From Acidobacteriota bacterium (GTDB lineage: Bacteria; Acidobacteriota; Terriglobia; Acidiferrales; UBA7541): a stretch of DNA of 9,816 bases. The stretch's first letter is position 1, and every line of letters starts with the position of its first letter. A program made the translations under genes and the position numbers. Location: positions 2,120-11,935 of the forward strand of contig PKXT01000063.1 in NCBI GenBank assembly GCA_003133505.1, given 5' to 3'. The notes beneath the pieces are model-generated. The model saw nothing but the letters and a program-made list of their open reading frames with translations, did no database searches and had not been told where the DNA came from. Positions 1-7,173 of this stretch are shown one piece after another.

Positions 1-42
1 CCAGCCATAAGCAACAAGATGTCCGCAGCGCCATTGCCCTGC

Positions 43-51
43 ATTATAGCA
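43..51 (-). promoter_or_regulatory. Candidate extended -10 element near left edge
   Basis: On the minus strand the sequence TGCTATAAT is a perfect extended -10 box (TGn plus TATAAT). No good -35 hexamer lies 16-18 bases upstream, as expected if the TGn supplies the contact. Transcription would head out of the window, where a minus-strand gene may begin: ATG codons at 44 and 34 are open to the edge, but too few codons are visible to judge. The rest of the first 123 bases, downstream of the TPR gene, shows no convincing terminator or gene. AT-rich hexamers arise by chance, so this is weak. Confidence 0.2.
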
Positions 52-123
52 GCACAATGATGCTCTCCGTTCGGAATCTCAAGGCTGGTTGGCCGGGAAG
101 CTAGAAGGGTTCACATGCAGGTC

Positions 124-948
124 TTAGCGGGATTCGACCACGGGCTTCTCGGGAACGAAGAGCAGCTTGAACTGGGGATCCTTGGCCATTGCGGCAAACG
201 CGGGATCGGTTTGCGCGCCGGCGAATTGCGCATAGCCTTCGTCACGAGCCAGCTTGAGATAGTGGGTGCAATGTTCCACGTCGCCAACACCCGCATAGGC
301 TTTGGCAACATAAAAATAAAACGTTCCCGGGTCCGTCACTGAGCGCTGCTGCACCAGAGAGCCTTCGCCGCCGCGGTGCTCAAAGGCATGCGGATCCAGC
401 GCCAGGGCTTGATTAAAGGCGTGCATGGCGTTGGGAAACAGTTTTTGCGCGAAATAGGCATAACCAAGATTGCAGTAAACCGCTGAGGCGTCGCCGCGTT
501 CGATCAGTGCTTTGGTATAAAGTTTCACCGCCTGGGCGAACCGTTTCTGCTCATATTCGACGGTACCAAGATTGTTGAGCGGACTGGCAAAATGATGGTC
601 GGCGTGAATGGCCTTCTTGTAATAGTGTCCTGCGTCGCGATCGTCGCCCAATTCCTGATAGGCAATCCCCATCTGGTTCAATAGTCCCGCATCTTTCGGA
701 TACTGCTTCAGCAGATTCCCATAAATGATGATCGCGCCGCCGTACATTTTTCGCGCCATCATGATTTGCGCGCGCATCTCGGCAATCTGGCGCGAAGTAA
801 GAGCGGGTTTAGCCGCGGGCGCGGCGCCGCCATTGTGGGTGGCTTCCGTGGGAAATGAGGCCGGATTAGAAGCGGGGGCCTGTTGCGCGGCGGCGACGAG
901 CGCCGAGACACTCAACATCAGAATCGGGATGCATTGTTTCCAGTTCAT
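124..948 (-). CDS. Secreted tetratricopeptide repeat (TPR) protein
   Basis: The 274-residue protein starts with an export signal (MNWKQC, hydrophobic core to about residue 20, likely cleavage near VAAA-QQ). A 30-residue Ala/Pro-rich linker follows, then about four to five TPR units between residues 55 and 240. The repeats show the helix-turn-helix pattern clearly, for example LLNQMGIAYQELGD (89-102), PLNNLGTVEYEQKRF (123-137) and VYCNLGYAYFAQKLF (157-171). The C-terminal part (DPAFAAMAKDPQF) is a small helical cap. TPRs bind other proteins, so a periplasmic scaffold or assembly role is likely; no catalytic motif is seen. The ATG is supported by AGGAGAG at 954-960 with about 7 bases spacing from its core. 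It lies 21 bases after the penicillin-binding protein stop, so it is probably the last gene of that operon and may help the cell-wall synthase. The specific function is unknown. Confidence 0.9.
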   Translation of the reverse strand: MNWKQCIPILMLSVSALVAAAQQAPASNPASFPTEATHNGGAAPAAKPALTSRQIAEMRAQIMMARKMYGGAIIIYGNLLKQYPKDAGLLNQMGIAYQELGDDRDAGHYYKKAIHADHHFASPLNNLGTVEYEQKRFAQAVKLYTKALIERGDASAVYCNLGYAYFAQKLFPNAMHAFNQALALDPHAFEHRGGEGSLVQQRSVTDPGTFYFYVAKAYAGVGDVEHCTHYLKLARDEGYAQFAGAQTDPAFAAMAKDPQFKLLFVPEKPVVESR

Positions 949-969
949 CGCCGCTCTCCTTTGCCGCGC

Positions 970-3639
970 CTAGGGATTTGGCTGCGGCGGTGGAGCTGGT
1001 TCGGGCGCTCTTTTACTGCCTCCAAAGATACCAAAAAACTTCTGAAAGATACCTTTTTTCTTTGCGCTTTCCGCGGGAGTCTCACCCGGCTGTCCTGGGA
1101 CGGCTGGTTCGCTCGGCAGAGGCGGTGCGGAGGCCCTACCCTCGATGGCGGGCGGCGTCCCCACGCCACTCCTTGGTTTTACGCCGACGGCTGCGTTTTC
1201 CGGCGGCGCGCCTCCGTGTACACCGCAATATTCTGTGGGTTCAGTCCCCGCAATAAAGACCTCGTTACGGGGATTGGGACAGCCCGGCATAGTCAGCAGA
1301 CCCGACTCCGGATCAATGGATACCTGAACAATTCCCGATGGCATGGCAAACCGCTGAGGATTACGATAGCGCGGCAGCAATATCGCCAGCTTCATGAAAT
1401 CGGCCCACAATGGCGCGGCAGCCACCCCTCCAGCCAATCCCAGGTCGCGATTGTCGTCGAACCCAATCCAGACCACGCAGACCAGATTAGAGGTAAATCC
1501 GGCGAACCAGCCGTCGCGGGAGGTCCCTGTCTTGCCCGCCGCAGGCGCGGTGAAACCCAGGCGGCGCACCGAACCGCCGGTACCACGATTCAGCACGTCT
1601 TCCATCAAGCTGGTGACCAGATACGCCACGCGCGGATCGAGCACCTGACTTCGCTGCACATCCGTTTTCTGCAGCACGTCGCCCTGCGTATTGGCCACTT
1701 GCGTAATGAACAGCGGCTCGGCACGCACACCTGCGGAGGCGAACGCCGTGTAACCCGCCGCCACCTCGAGTGGCGTCATTTCATACGCGCCCAATGCCAC
1801 AGCCGGAGTCGGCAGAATGTGGGGACCAAGCCGCATCTGCTTGGCCATTTGCGCCACACGGCCATAGCCAATCATCTCAGCCAGCTTCACCGTGGCAACG
1901 TTAAGCGAATGGGTGAGGGCGTCGCGCGCAGTGACGTTTCCATAAAATTCCTCGCCATAATTATTTGGCGTATATTCCTTGCCATCGAAGGTAAACGTGG
2001 TGGGCTCGTCGTCCAGCATTGTTACGGGAGTCACTACTGGCTGCTGATCTCCCAAGGCGGTATTAAACGCGGCCGCATAGACAAAAGGCTTGAACGATGA
2101 TCCCGGTTGGCGATGGGCCAGGATATGATTCAACTGGCTCTCACCGTAGTCGCGCCCGCCGACCAGCGCGCGAATTTCACCGGTTTGCGGATCGAGCGCC
2201 ACGAGGCCAGCCTGAACTTGTGGGACCGCTCCGCCGTTCTTACGCCAATGCTCATATTTCGAGGCGAGCAATGTGTCCACGTTTTTCGCGCCTTGGGCAA
2301 CCGCAATCTGCGCGGCGCGTTGCAGTTCGGGATCGAGCGTCGTATAGATGCGATAACTTTGGGTGGTGAGATCGGATTCCGAAAAATCTTCCAGCAACTT
2401 GTCGCGCACCATATCCACAAAATAAGGAGCGGTGCCGGCATCCGTTCCAACCACGAAATGCAGAGGCTCGGTGCGGGCGGCTGCCGCTTGCGCGCGGTTG
2501 ACGACTCCATTTTCCACCATTGCATTCAGGCCGCGATCCCGCGCTTCATCCGCACGTTGCGGATGGCGCTCCGCTGCGGAATAGCGGTTAGGCGAGTGAA
2601 TAATTCCCGCAAGAAAGGCGCACTGCGCCAAGTTGAGGTCGCGAACGTCCTTGCCAAAATAAGCCTGAGCCGCTTCGCCAAAGCCGCGCATGGCGAAACT
2701 GCCGCGATTGCCCAGATAGACTTCATTGGCGTAAAGCTCGAGGATTTGCTGCTTGCTGAAACGCCGCTCCAGCTCCAGAGCCATCAGCGTTTCGGATACC
2801 TTGCGGCTCCAGGTGCGCTGATTGGTGAAAAAGAAGCTGCGAGCCACCTGCATGTCAATCGTACTGGCTCCCTGGGCGCGCACACCATGGTGAATATCGG
2901 CCCAAGCCGCGCCAAAAACGCGGACGAAATCGAATCCGGGATGCTCAAAAAAGCGCTTGTCTTCCACGCTGAGTACGGCATCTACCAGCATCTTGGGAAG
3001 CTCGCCGTACGCGAGAACCCGGCGCTTTTCCCGGGAACTGTTAAATAGGTTAGTAAGAAGCAGCGGCTCAATTTCCACCGAATCTACCGACGAGCTATCG
3101 GCCAACATGGTGATGCCATCAATCGAATCCTCCCCAAACTGAACCCGAATCGCATTTCCACCATGAAAATATGAGTCAGGGCCGGGATGGATCTCCATCC
3201 AGTCGTGGCCAGCTCGGAACCAGCCCATGGGCCCATCGGCGGTCGTATTGGAATAGCCCGCGCGGAGAAGGCGGTCAGTCAATTCCGCGCGGCGCAGGTT
3301 TTCGCCTTTGGCGATTTCGTCGGGAGCGGAATACACCTCGGACGTATTTTCAAAAACCGCGCCGGAAAGGCGCTGTTGAATCATGCGCCCAAAGTGAACG
3401 TCGTAATAGGCGAAGACGCACGCGACCAGACCCAGCATAGCCAACACGGCAATCGCTGCAAATCGTCCTGAGCGGCTGCGAAGAAAGGCATGAACATGCA
3501 CACGTGAGGAGTGCTGTTTTGGCTGGCGGGCAGAACCTGACTGGCCGGGTCTGGCTGAGTGGGAAAGTGGCACGTTCCCTAGTTTAGATGCTTTTGGGGG
3601 ACTCCGCGACCACCTACGGACGCGGCATCCCGTCTGCAA
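970..3639 (-). CDS. Class A penicillin-binding protein, PBP1B-like (transglycosylase/transpeptidase)
   Basis: This bifunctional enzyme polymerises lipid II into glycan strands and cross-links the peptides in the periplasm. From the TTG at 3639 the frame is 889 residues. A basic cytoplasmic stretch leads to one membrane anchor (about 60-79). Next is a region like the UB2H domain of PBP1B (about 100-190), with VYSAPDEI at its start and VEIEPLLLTNLF just after it. The GT51 domain (about 205-375) has EDKRFFEHPGFD (catalytic Glu226), GASTIDMQ (257-264) and RKVSETLMALELE (279-291, second Glu at 283). The transpeptidase (about 430-750) has SSFK with nucleophile Ser514, SLN at 578-580 and KTGTS at 703-707. 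A Pro-rich tail with a KKKGIFQKFFGIFGG segment ends it. The start is uncertain: no Shine-Dalgarno precedes the TTG, and a GTG at 3573 has AGGG only 3 bases away. All catalytic residues are present. Lies 42 bases behind proS. Confidence 0.96.
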   Translation of the reverse strand: MQTGCRVRRWSRSPPKASKLGNVPLSHSARPGQSGSARQPKQHSSRVHVHAFLRSRSGRFAAIAVLAMLGLVACVFAYYDVHFGRMIQQRLSGAVFENTSEVYSAPDEIAKGENLRRAELTDRLLRAGYSNTTADGPMGWFRAGHDWMEIHPGPDSYFHGGNAIRVQFGEDSIDGITMLADSSSVDSVEIEPLLLTNLFNSSREKRRVLAYGELPKMLVDAVLSVEDKRFFEHPGFDFVRVFGAAWADIHHGVRAQGASTIDMQVARSFFFTNQRTWSRKVSETLMALELERRFSKQQILELYANEVYLGNRGSFAMRGFGEAAQAYFGKDVRDLNLAQCAFLAGIIHSPNRYSAAERHPQRADEARDRGLNAMVENGVVNRAQAAAARTEPLHFVVGTDAGTAPYFVDMVRDKLLEDFSESDLTTQSYRIYTTLDPELQRAAQIAVAQGAKNVDTLLASKYEHWRKNGGAVPQVQAGLVALDPQTGEIRALVGGRDYGESQLNHILAHRQPGSSFKPFVYAAAFNTALGDQQPVVTPVTMLDDEPTTFTFDGKEYTPNNYGEEFYGNVTARDALTHSLNVATVKLAEMIGYGRVAQMAKQMRLGPHILPTPAVALGAYEMTPLEVAAGYTAFASAGVRAEPLFITQVANTQGDVLQKTDVQRSQVLDPRVAYLVTSLMEDVLNRGTGGSVRRLGFTAPAAGKTGTSRDGWFAGFTSNLVCVVWIGFDDNRDLGLAGGVAAAPLWADFMKLAILLPRYRNPQRFAMPSGIVQVSIDPESGLLTMPGCPNPRNEVFIAGTEPTEYCGVHGGAPPENAAVGVKPRSGVGTPPAIEGRASAPPLPSEPAVPGQPGETPAESAKKKGIFQKFFGIFGGSKRAPEPAPPPQPNP

Positions 3640-3681
3640 ACATGATTAGTGTTGGACCCAAACTTAACCGCAATGGGGGAA

Positions 3682-5121
3682 CTAATACGCTTTGGCAAAG
3701 ATGGCTTGGTCGGCAGCAGGTTCACCGCAGAGAATGCACTTTCCGGGCCCGCCGGATTGTTCCAGTGGAATACAACGGGCGGTCGCTTTGGTCTCCTCCT
3801 TGATTCTTGCCTCGCATTCAGCCCTGCCGCACCAATAGCTGCGCGCGAAGCCTTTCTCGACGGCGGTCTTGAATGCGGCGTAATTCTCGGGGTGCTGGGT
3901 GTTAGCTTCGCGAAAGGCCAGTGCGCGATCGAAAAGCGACTTCTGTATTTCGCGCAGCATATCGGCCACGGTGGCAGCAATTCCCTGCTGCGAGACGAAC
4001 GACTTGCCCTCCTTGCCAGGGCGGTCGCGACGTGCAAACACCACACTGTCCTTGGCGACGTCCTTGGGACCCAGTTCCATGCGCAGAGGGACGCCGCGCA
4101 TTTCCCAGTCGTTAAATTTGAAGCCGGGGCTGTAACCTTCGCGCTCATCCACTTTCACGCGAATGTCAGCGGCGATCAGCTCAGAGCGAATCCGCGTCGC
4201 GACTTCCATAACGCCGGATTTTTCGTCCTCGGTCTTGTAAATGGGGATGATTACTAACTGAAACGGCGCGAGACGCGGCGGCAGTATTAATCCCTGATCA
4301 TCGCCATGCACCATGATGATGGCGCCGATAAAGCGCGTGGACAGGCCCCACGAAGTGGTCCAGCAATGCTGCAATTCGCCATTCTTGTCGAGATAGCGGA
4401 TTTCAAAAGCCTTCGCGAAATTTTGTCCCAAATTGTGCGAAGTGCCCGCCTGAAGCGCTTTCCCATCGCCCATCATGGCTTCAATGGAGTAAGTGCGCTC
4501 GGCGCCGGCAAATCGCTCGGAATCGGATTTGCGCCCCGGAATGACGGGAACGGCGGCTTCGTTCACCGCGAAATCGGTATAGATGTCGAGCATCTGGCGC
4601 GTTTCGCCTTCGGCTTCATCATTCGTGGCGTGAGCGGTATGGCCCTCCTGCCAGAAAAATTCCAGGGTGCGCAGGAAAAGCTTGGTGCGAAGCTCCCAGC
4701 GGACGACACTGTTCCATTGATTAATTAACACGGGCAAGTCGCGCCAGGACTGAATCCATTTTGCGTAAGCGTAGCCGATGATCGTTTCAGACGTGGGGCG
4801 AATGACCAGCGGCTCTTCCAGCTCTTCGCCGCCACCGATGGTGACCACTGCAAGTTCGGGCGAAAACCCTTCGACGTGGGATTTTTCCTTGTCAATAAAG
4901 CTGCGCGGAATCAGCAGAGGAAAGGCGGCGTTCACGTGGCCGGTGGCCTTGAAACGCTTGTCGAGCGCGGCCGTGATGTTTTCCCAGAGCGCCCAGCCAT
5001 AGGGGCGGACAATCATGCAACCGCGCACGGGTGCGTAATCGGCCAACTCGGCGCGGATGACGAGTTGGTTGTACCATTCCGAAAAATCCTCGGAACGCGT
5101 AGGCAGTTTTTGGTCGGACAT
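3682..5121 (-). CDS. proS: Prolyl-tRNA synthetase, type 3 (archaeal/eukaryotic-like)
   Basis: Attaches proline to tRNA-Pro in the cytoplasm, using ATP. The 479-residue protein has the class II core: FPLLIPRSFI (67-76, motif 1 region), RPTSE (108-112), RWELRTKLFLRTLEFFWQEG (141-160, motif 2 and the FWQEGHTAH block) and GLSTRFIGAIIMVHGDDQG (259-277) running to the motif 3 arginine in LPPRLAP. The anticodon-binding domain follows (about 287-395), then a C-terminal zinc-binding domain with Cys431, Cys436, Cys450, Cys462 and Cys465, ending in FAKAY. In the Thermus enzyme of this type the terminal Tyr folds back to the active site. There is no insertion editing domain between motifs 2 and 3, unlike the common bacterial type of about 570 residues. 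The ATG at 5121 is chosen because the protein then begins in the family's usual way (MSDQKLPTRSEDFSEWY); 24 further in-frame codons upstream look non-coding and overlap the candidate promoter. Only a weak GGGA lies upstream. First gene of the operon. Confidence 0.97.
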   Translation of the reverse strand: MSDQKLPTRSEDFSEWYNQLVIRAELADYAPVRGCMIVRPYGWALWENITAALDKRFKATGHVNAAFPLLIPRSFIDKEKSHVEGFSPELAVVTIGGGEELEEPLVIRPTSETIIGYAYAKWIQSWRDLPVLINQWNSVVRWELRTKLFLRTLEFFWQEGHTAHATNDEAEGETRQMLDIYTDFAVNEAAVPVIPGRKSDSERFAGAERTYSIEAMMGDGKALQAGTSHNLGQNFAKAFEIRYLDKNGELQHCWTTSWGLSTRFIGAIIMVHGDDQGLILPPRLAPFQLVIIPIYKTEDEKSGVMEVATRIRSELIAADIRVKVDEREGYSPGFKFNDWEMRGVPLRMELGPKDVAKDSVVFARRDRPGKEGKSFVSQQGIAATVADMLREIQKSLFDRALAFREANTQHPENYAAFKTAVEKGFARSYWCGRAECEARIKEETKATARCIPLEQSGGPGKCILCGEPAADQAIFAKAY

Positions 5122-5164
5122 AGATGATTTTCCCACGCGGAGGATACATCCCGCGGGATTTTTA

Positions 5165-5193
5165 AGAGTAGGGTAGGACTGGAATGAAGTCAA
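5165..5193 (-). promoter_or_regulatory. Candidate proS-operon promoter
   Basis: On the minus strand TTGACT (5193-5188) matches the -35 consensus at five of six positions. After a 17-base spacer comes TACTCT (5170-5165), a weak -10 with three matches. Initiation would fall near 5158, leaving a leader of about 37 bases before the proS ATG. A perfect TATAAT (5198-5193) overlaps the -35 box and could be an alternative -10, but no -35 lies at the right distance from it. Assignment is by eye only. Confidence 0.35.
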
Positions 5194-5418
5194 TTATAGT
5201 GCCGCCCGAAGTCGAATTCTTCGCAGTGCTCCGGATAGATGTGATTACTTGGGGCGAAAACGAGCGGGAGTAGTCGAAATTGCTTCTTGGCTGCGGGAGC
5301 GCGGGCCGTGGCCGAGAAAGCACATAGTGTATTTGAGGTATTCCCCGGCAGGTCAGGAGGTGTATCGTGGCTGGAGACCGCAATTCTCGTCTGAAAATTG
5401 CGAACAAAGTGATTTCCA

Positions 5419-5424
5419 CAGGAG
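5419..5424 (+). promoter_or_regulatory. Ribosome binding site that sets the propeller gene start
   Basis: CAGGAG lies 7 bases before the ATG at 5432 and 10 before a second ATG at 5435. It decides against the ATG at 5249, which would add 61 residues with no resemblance to a secreted protein. Confidence 0.7.
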
Positions 5425-5431
5425 CCCTCTA

Positions 5432-7123
5432 ATGATGCCTTTTGAAACCCGCCGCGCAGGTTCAAAGAAACTGGAAGATCAGCAAGTCAGCAGCTCCGCC
5501 AATTTGGCACGCGAAAAGCCCGCTTTTATATGGTCGCGAGGTTTGGCGCTGGGAATTCTATGCCTCGGACTGGTTACCGTTAGCGTGGCAACGGATGCGC
5601 CGGCGCCATCCACCGCGAGCGTTACGACCTATCACAATGAAAACAGCAGAGACGGTGCTAACCTGCAGGAGACCACGCTTACCCCGACAAACGTGAATTC
5701 GTCCGGTTTCGGCAAGCTTTTCAACTTTCCCGTGGACGGCGTAATTGACGCCCAGCCACTCTATTTGCCGAATATAACAATTGGTGGGACGGCCCATAAC
5801 GTGCTTTACACGGTTACGGAAAATGACAGCGTGTATGCCATTGATGCCGATACCGGCACGCAATTATGGCAAGTGAGCGCGCTGGAAGCGGGAGAAACTC
5901 CGTCGGGTGATTTTGGGTGCGGACAGATATCGCCCCAGATCGGCATCACTTCGACGCCGGTAATTGACCTAACCAGTGGAGCCAACGGGACAATTTATGT
6001 GGTGGCCATGAGCACGAAGTCCGGGAACTACATTCAGCGAATTCATGCTTTGGATCTCACAACCGGCGCGGAGGAGTTTGGCGGACCCACTGTTATCCAA
6101 GCAACCTACCCTGGAGCCGGGGGCAATAGCCGGAGTGGTTCGGTGGTCTTCGATCCCAAGCAGTATGCCGAGAGGCAGGGGTTACTGCTGTTGAATCATG
6201 TGGTTTATCTGGGATGGACTTCGCACTGCGATCAGCAGCCTTATACCGGATGGGTGATGGGTTACAACGAAAGCACGCTGGCACAGATCAGCGTCCTGAA
6301 TTTGACGCCCAATGGCAGCGAAGGCGCTATCTGGCAAGCTGGGGCTGGAATGGCGGCAACTTCTAGCAACATTTTTCTTTTGGATGCCAATGGCACTTTC
6401 GATACCACCCTCAATGCGAAGGGTTTTCCATCCAGGGGAGATTTCGGGAACGCATTCGTCAGGATTGCCACGCAGGGTGCCAATCTGAAGGTCGCCGACT
6501 ATTTCACCATGTCAAATACCGTGCAAGAATCGAACGCCGATGAAGATTTTGGATCAGGCGGCGCGCTGTTGTTGCCGCCAATGAAGGATTCGGGCGGCGC
6601 GACACAGGCCCTCGCGGTGGGCGCCGGCAAGGACAGCAACATCTACATCGTGGACCGCATGAACATGGGGAAATTTAATCCCAACAACGATAATGCCATT
6701 TACCAGGAGATTGACGGGGCCCTTCCAGGAGGAGACTGGTCAATGCCGGCCTACTTTAATGGAAGCCTTTATTTCGGGCCAACCCAAGCCAATCTTCTGC
6801 AGTTCATATTCTCTCAAGCTAAACTTTCGACCACTCCGGCCTCACAGAGCCCTACCAGTTTTACTTACCCCGGAACAACGCCGAGCGTTTCCGCCAACGG
6901 TAAGAACGACGCCATTGTTTGGGCCATTGAACACACCAGCACTTCGGTCTTGCATGCATATAATGCCACCAACTTGGCGGTTGAGTTATACAACAGCAAT
7001 CAGGCTGGCTCGCGGGATCAGTTCGGCTCGGCAAGCCATTTCGGCACACCAACGATTGTTAACGGAAAGGTGTATGTGGGCACCACGAATAGCGTTGCAG
7101 CCTTCGGGCTCCTGGGGAACTAA
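5432..7123 (+). CDS. Secreted PQQ-like beta-propeller repeat protein
   Basis: The 563-residue protein has a hydrophobic export segment (38-53, LALGILCLGLVTVSVA) and then a beta-propeller built of PQQ-type blades. Blade motifs are visible as VLYTVTENDSVYAIDADTG (124-142) with LWQV, TIYVVAMST...RIHALDLTTGAE (187-214), NIYIVDRMNMGKF (403-415) and KVYVGTTNSVAAFGLL (546-561). The opening pattern TYHNEN...DGANLQETTLTP and the blocks RQGLLLLN, TGWVMGYNESTLAQ and NADEDFGSGGALLLP are, from memory, shared by a family common in Acidobacteria. No PQQ-dehydrogenase features were found (no adjacent-Cys disulfide ring, no haem CxxCH), so the fold is likely structural or ligand-binding rather than a proven quinoprotein enzyme. 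The 37-residue polar stretch before the hydrophobic core is long for a signal peptide; a TTG at 5504 would give a more ordinary one but lacks a Shine-Dalgarno. Ligand and role unknown. It appears to be a single-gene unit ending in TAA. Confidence 0.88.
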   Translation: MMPFETRRAGSKKLEDQQVSSSANLAREKPAFIWSRGLALGILCLGLVTVSVATDAPAPSTASVTTYHNENSRDGANLQETTLTPTNVNSSGFGKLFNFPVDGVIDAQPLYLPNITIGGTAHNVLYTVTENDSVYAIDADTGTQLWQVSALEAGETPSGDFGCGQISPQIGITSTPVIDLTSGANGTIYVVAMSTKSGNYIQRIHALDLTTGAEEFGGPTVIQATYPGAGGNSRSGSVVFDPKQYAERQGLLLLNHVVYLGWTSHCDQQPYTGWVMGYNESTLAQISVLNLTPNGSEGAIWQAGAGMAATSSNIFLLDANGTFDTTLNAKGFPSRGDFGNAFVRIATQGANLKVADYFTMSNTVQESNADEDFGSGGALLLPPMKDSGGATQALAVGAGKDSNIYIVDRMNMGKFNPNNDNAIYQEIDGALPGGDWSMPAYFNGSLYFGPTQANLLQFIFSQAKLSTTPASQSPTSFTYPGTTPSVSANGKNDAIVWAIEHTSTSVLHAYNATNLAVELYNSNQAGSRDQFGSASHFGTPTIVNGKVYVGTTNSVAAFGLLGN

Positions 7124-7141
7124 CCTTTAACCCAGCCTGCC

Positions 7142-7173
7142 ATCCCCCGCAATATTCGCTTGATGCGTGGGAT
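7142..7173 (+). other. Hairpin after the propeller gene, overlapping the next start
   Basis: ATCCCCCGCA (7142-7151) pairs with TGCGTGGGAT (7164-7173): nine of ten base pairs around a 12-base loop. It lies 18 bases after the propeller stop. There is no T-run after it, so it is not a standard intrinsic terminator, but it may protect the mRNA end. It contains the GTG at 7167 in its right arm. Confidence 0.4.

Larger units (their letters stand above)
5122..5431. other. Divergent intergenic region between proS and the propeller gene
   Basis: This 310 bp stretch separates two genes transcribed away from each other and must hold both promoters. The proS side has a candidate TTGACT / TACTCT promoter. 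On the plus side no convincing -35/-10 pair was found; a small perfect stem of 6 bp (GCAATT at 5380-5385 with AATTGC at 5396-5401) sits in the probable leader just before the ribosome binding site. Open frames through this stretch on both strands give peptides without recognisable domains or binding sites and were not taken as genes. No T-box features (specifier stem, conserved TGG-type antiterminator) were recognised upstream of proS. Confidence 0.6.

Noticed and set aside
1..123. Possible gene starts at 44 and 34 on the minus strand, or an open plus-strand frame from 3 to 104
   Set aside because: Only 11-34 codons are visible, with no properly spaced ribosome binding site and no recognisable protein.
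883..3048. Two long plus-strand open frames (883-2100 and 2107-3048) opposite the PBP gene
   Set aside because: They mirror the codon structure of a strongly supported gene on the other strand, have no ribosome binding sites, no domain or membrane pattern, and an unnatural Arg/His-rich composition.
3649..5127. Plus-strand open frames opposite proS
   Set aside because: They are antisense to a fully conserved synthetase, with no recognisable motif or start signal.
5122..5260. T-box or other riboswitch upstream of proS
   Set aside because: No specifier-type stem, conserved T-box sequence or terminator was seen, and the likely leader is only about 37 bases.
5249..5431. Upstream extension of the propeller gene to the ATG at 5249
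   Set aside because: The added 61 residues look non-coding, and a good Shine-Dalgarno sits just before the ATG at 5432.
5162..5465. Minus-strand small frames in the divergent intergenic region
   Set aside because: No start signal, no family pattern, and they overlap both promoter regions.
5539..5595. Lipoprotein signal at Cys44 of the propeller protein
   Set aside because: The residue before Cys is Leu rather than a small residue, so it does not fit a lipobox.
5432..7123. Assignment as a PQQ-dependent alcohol or glucose dehydrogenase
   Set aside because: The characteristic adjacent-Cys pair, haem motif and catalytic Asp context were not found; only the blade repeats are shared.
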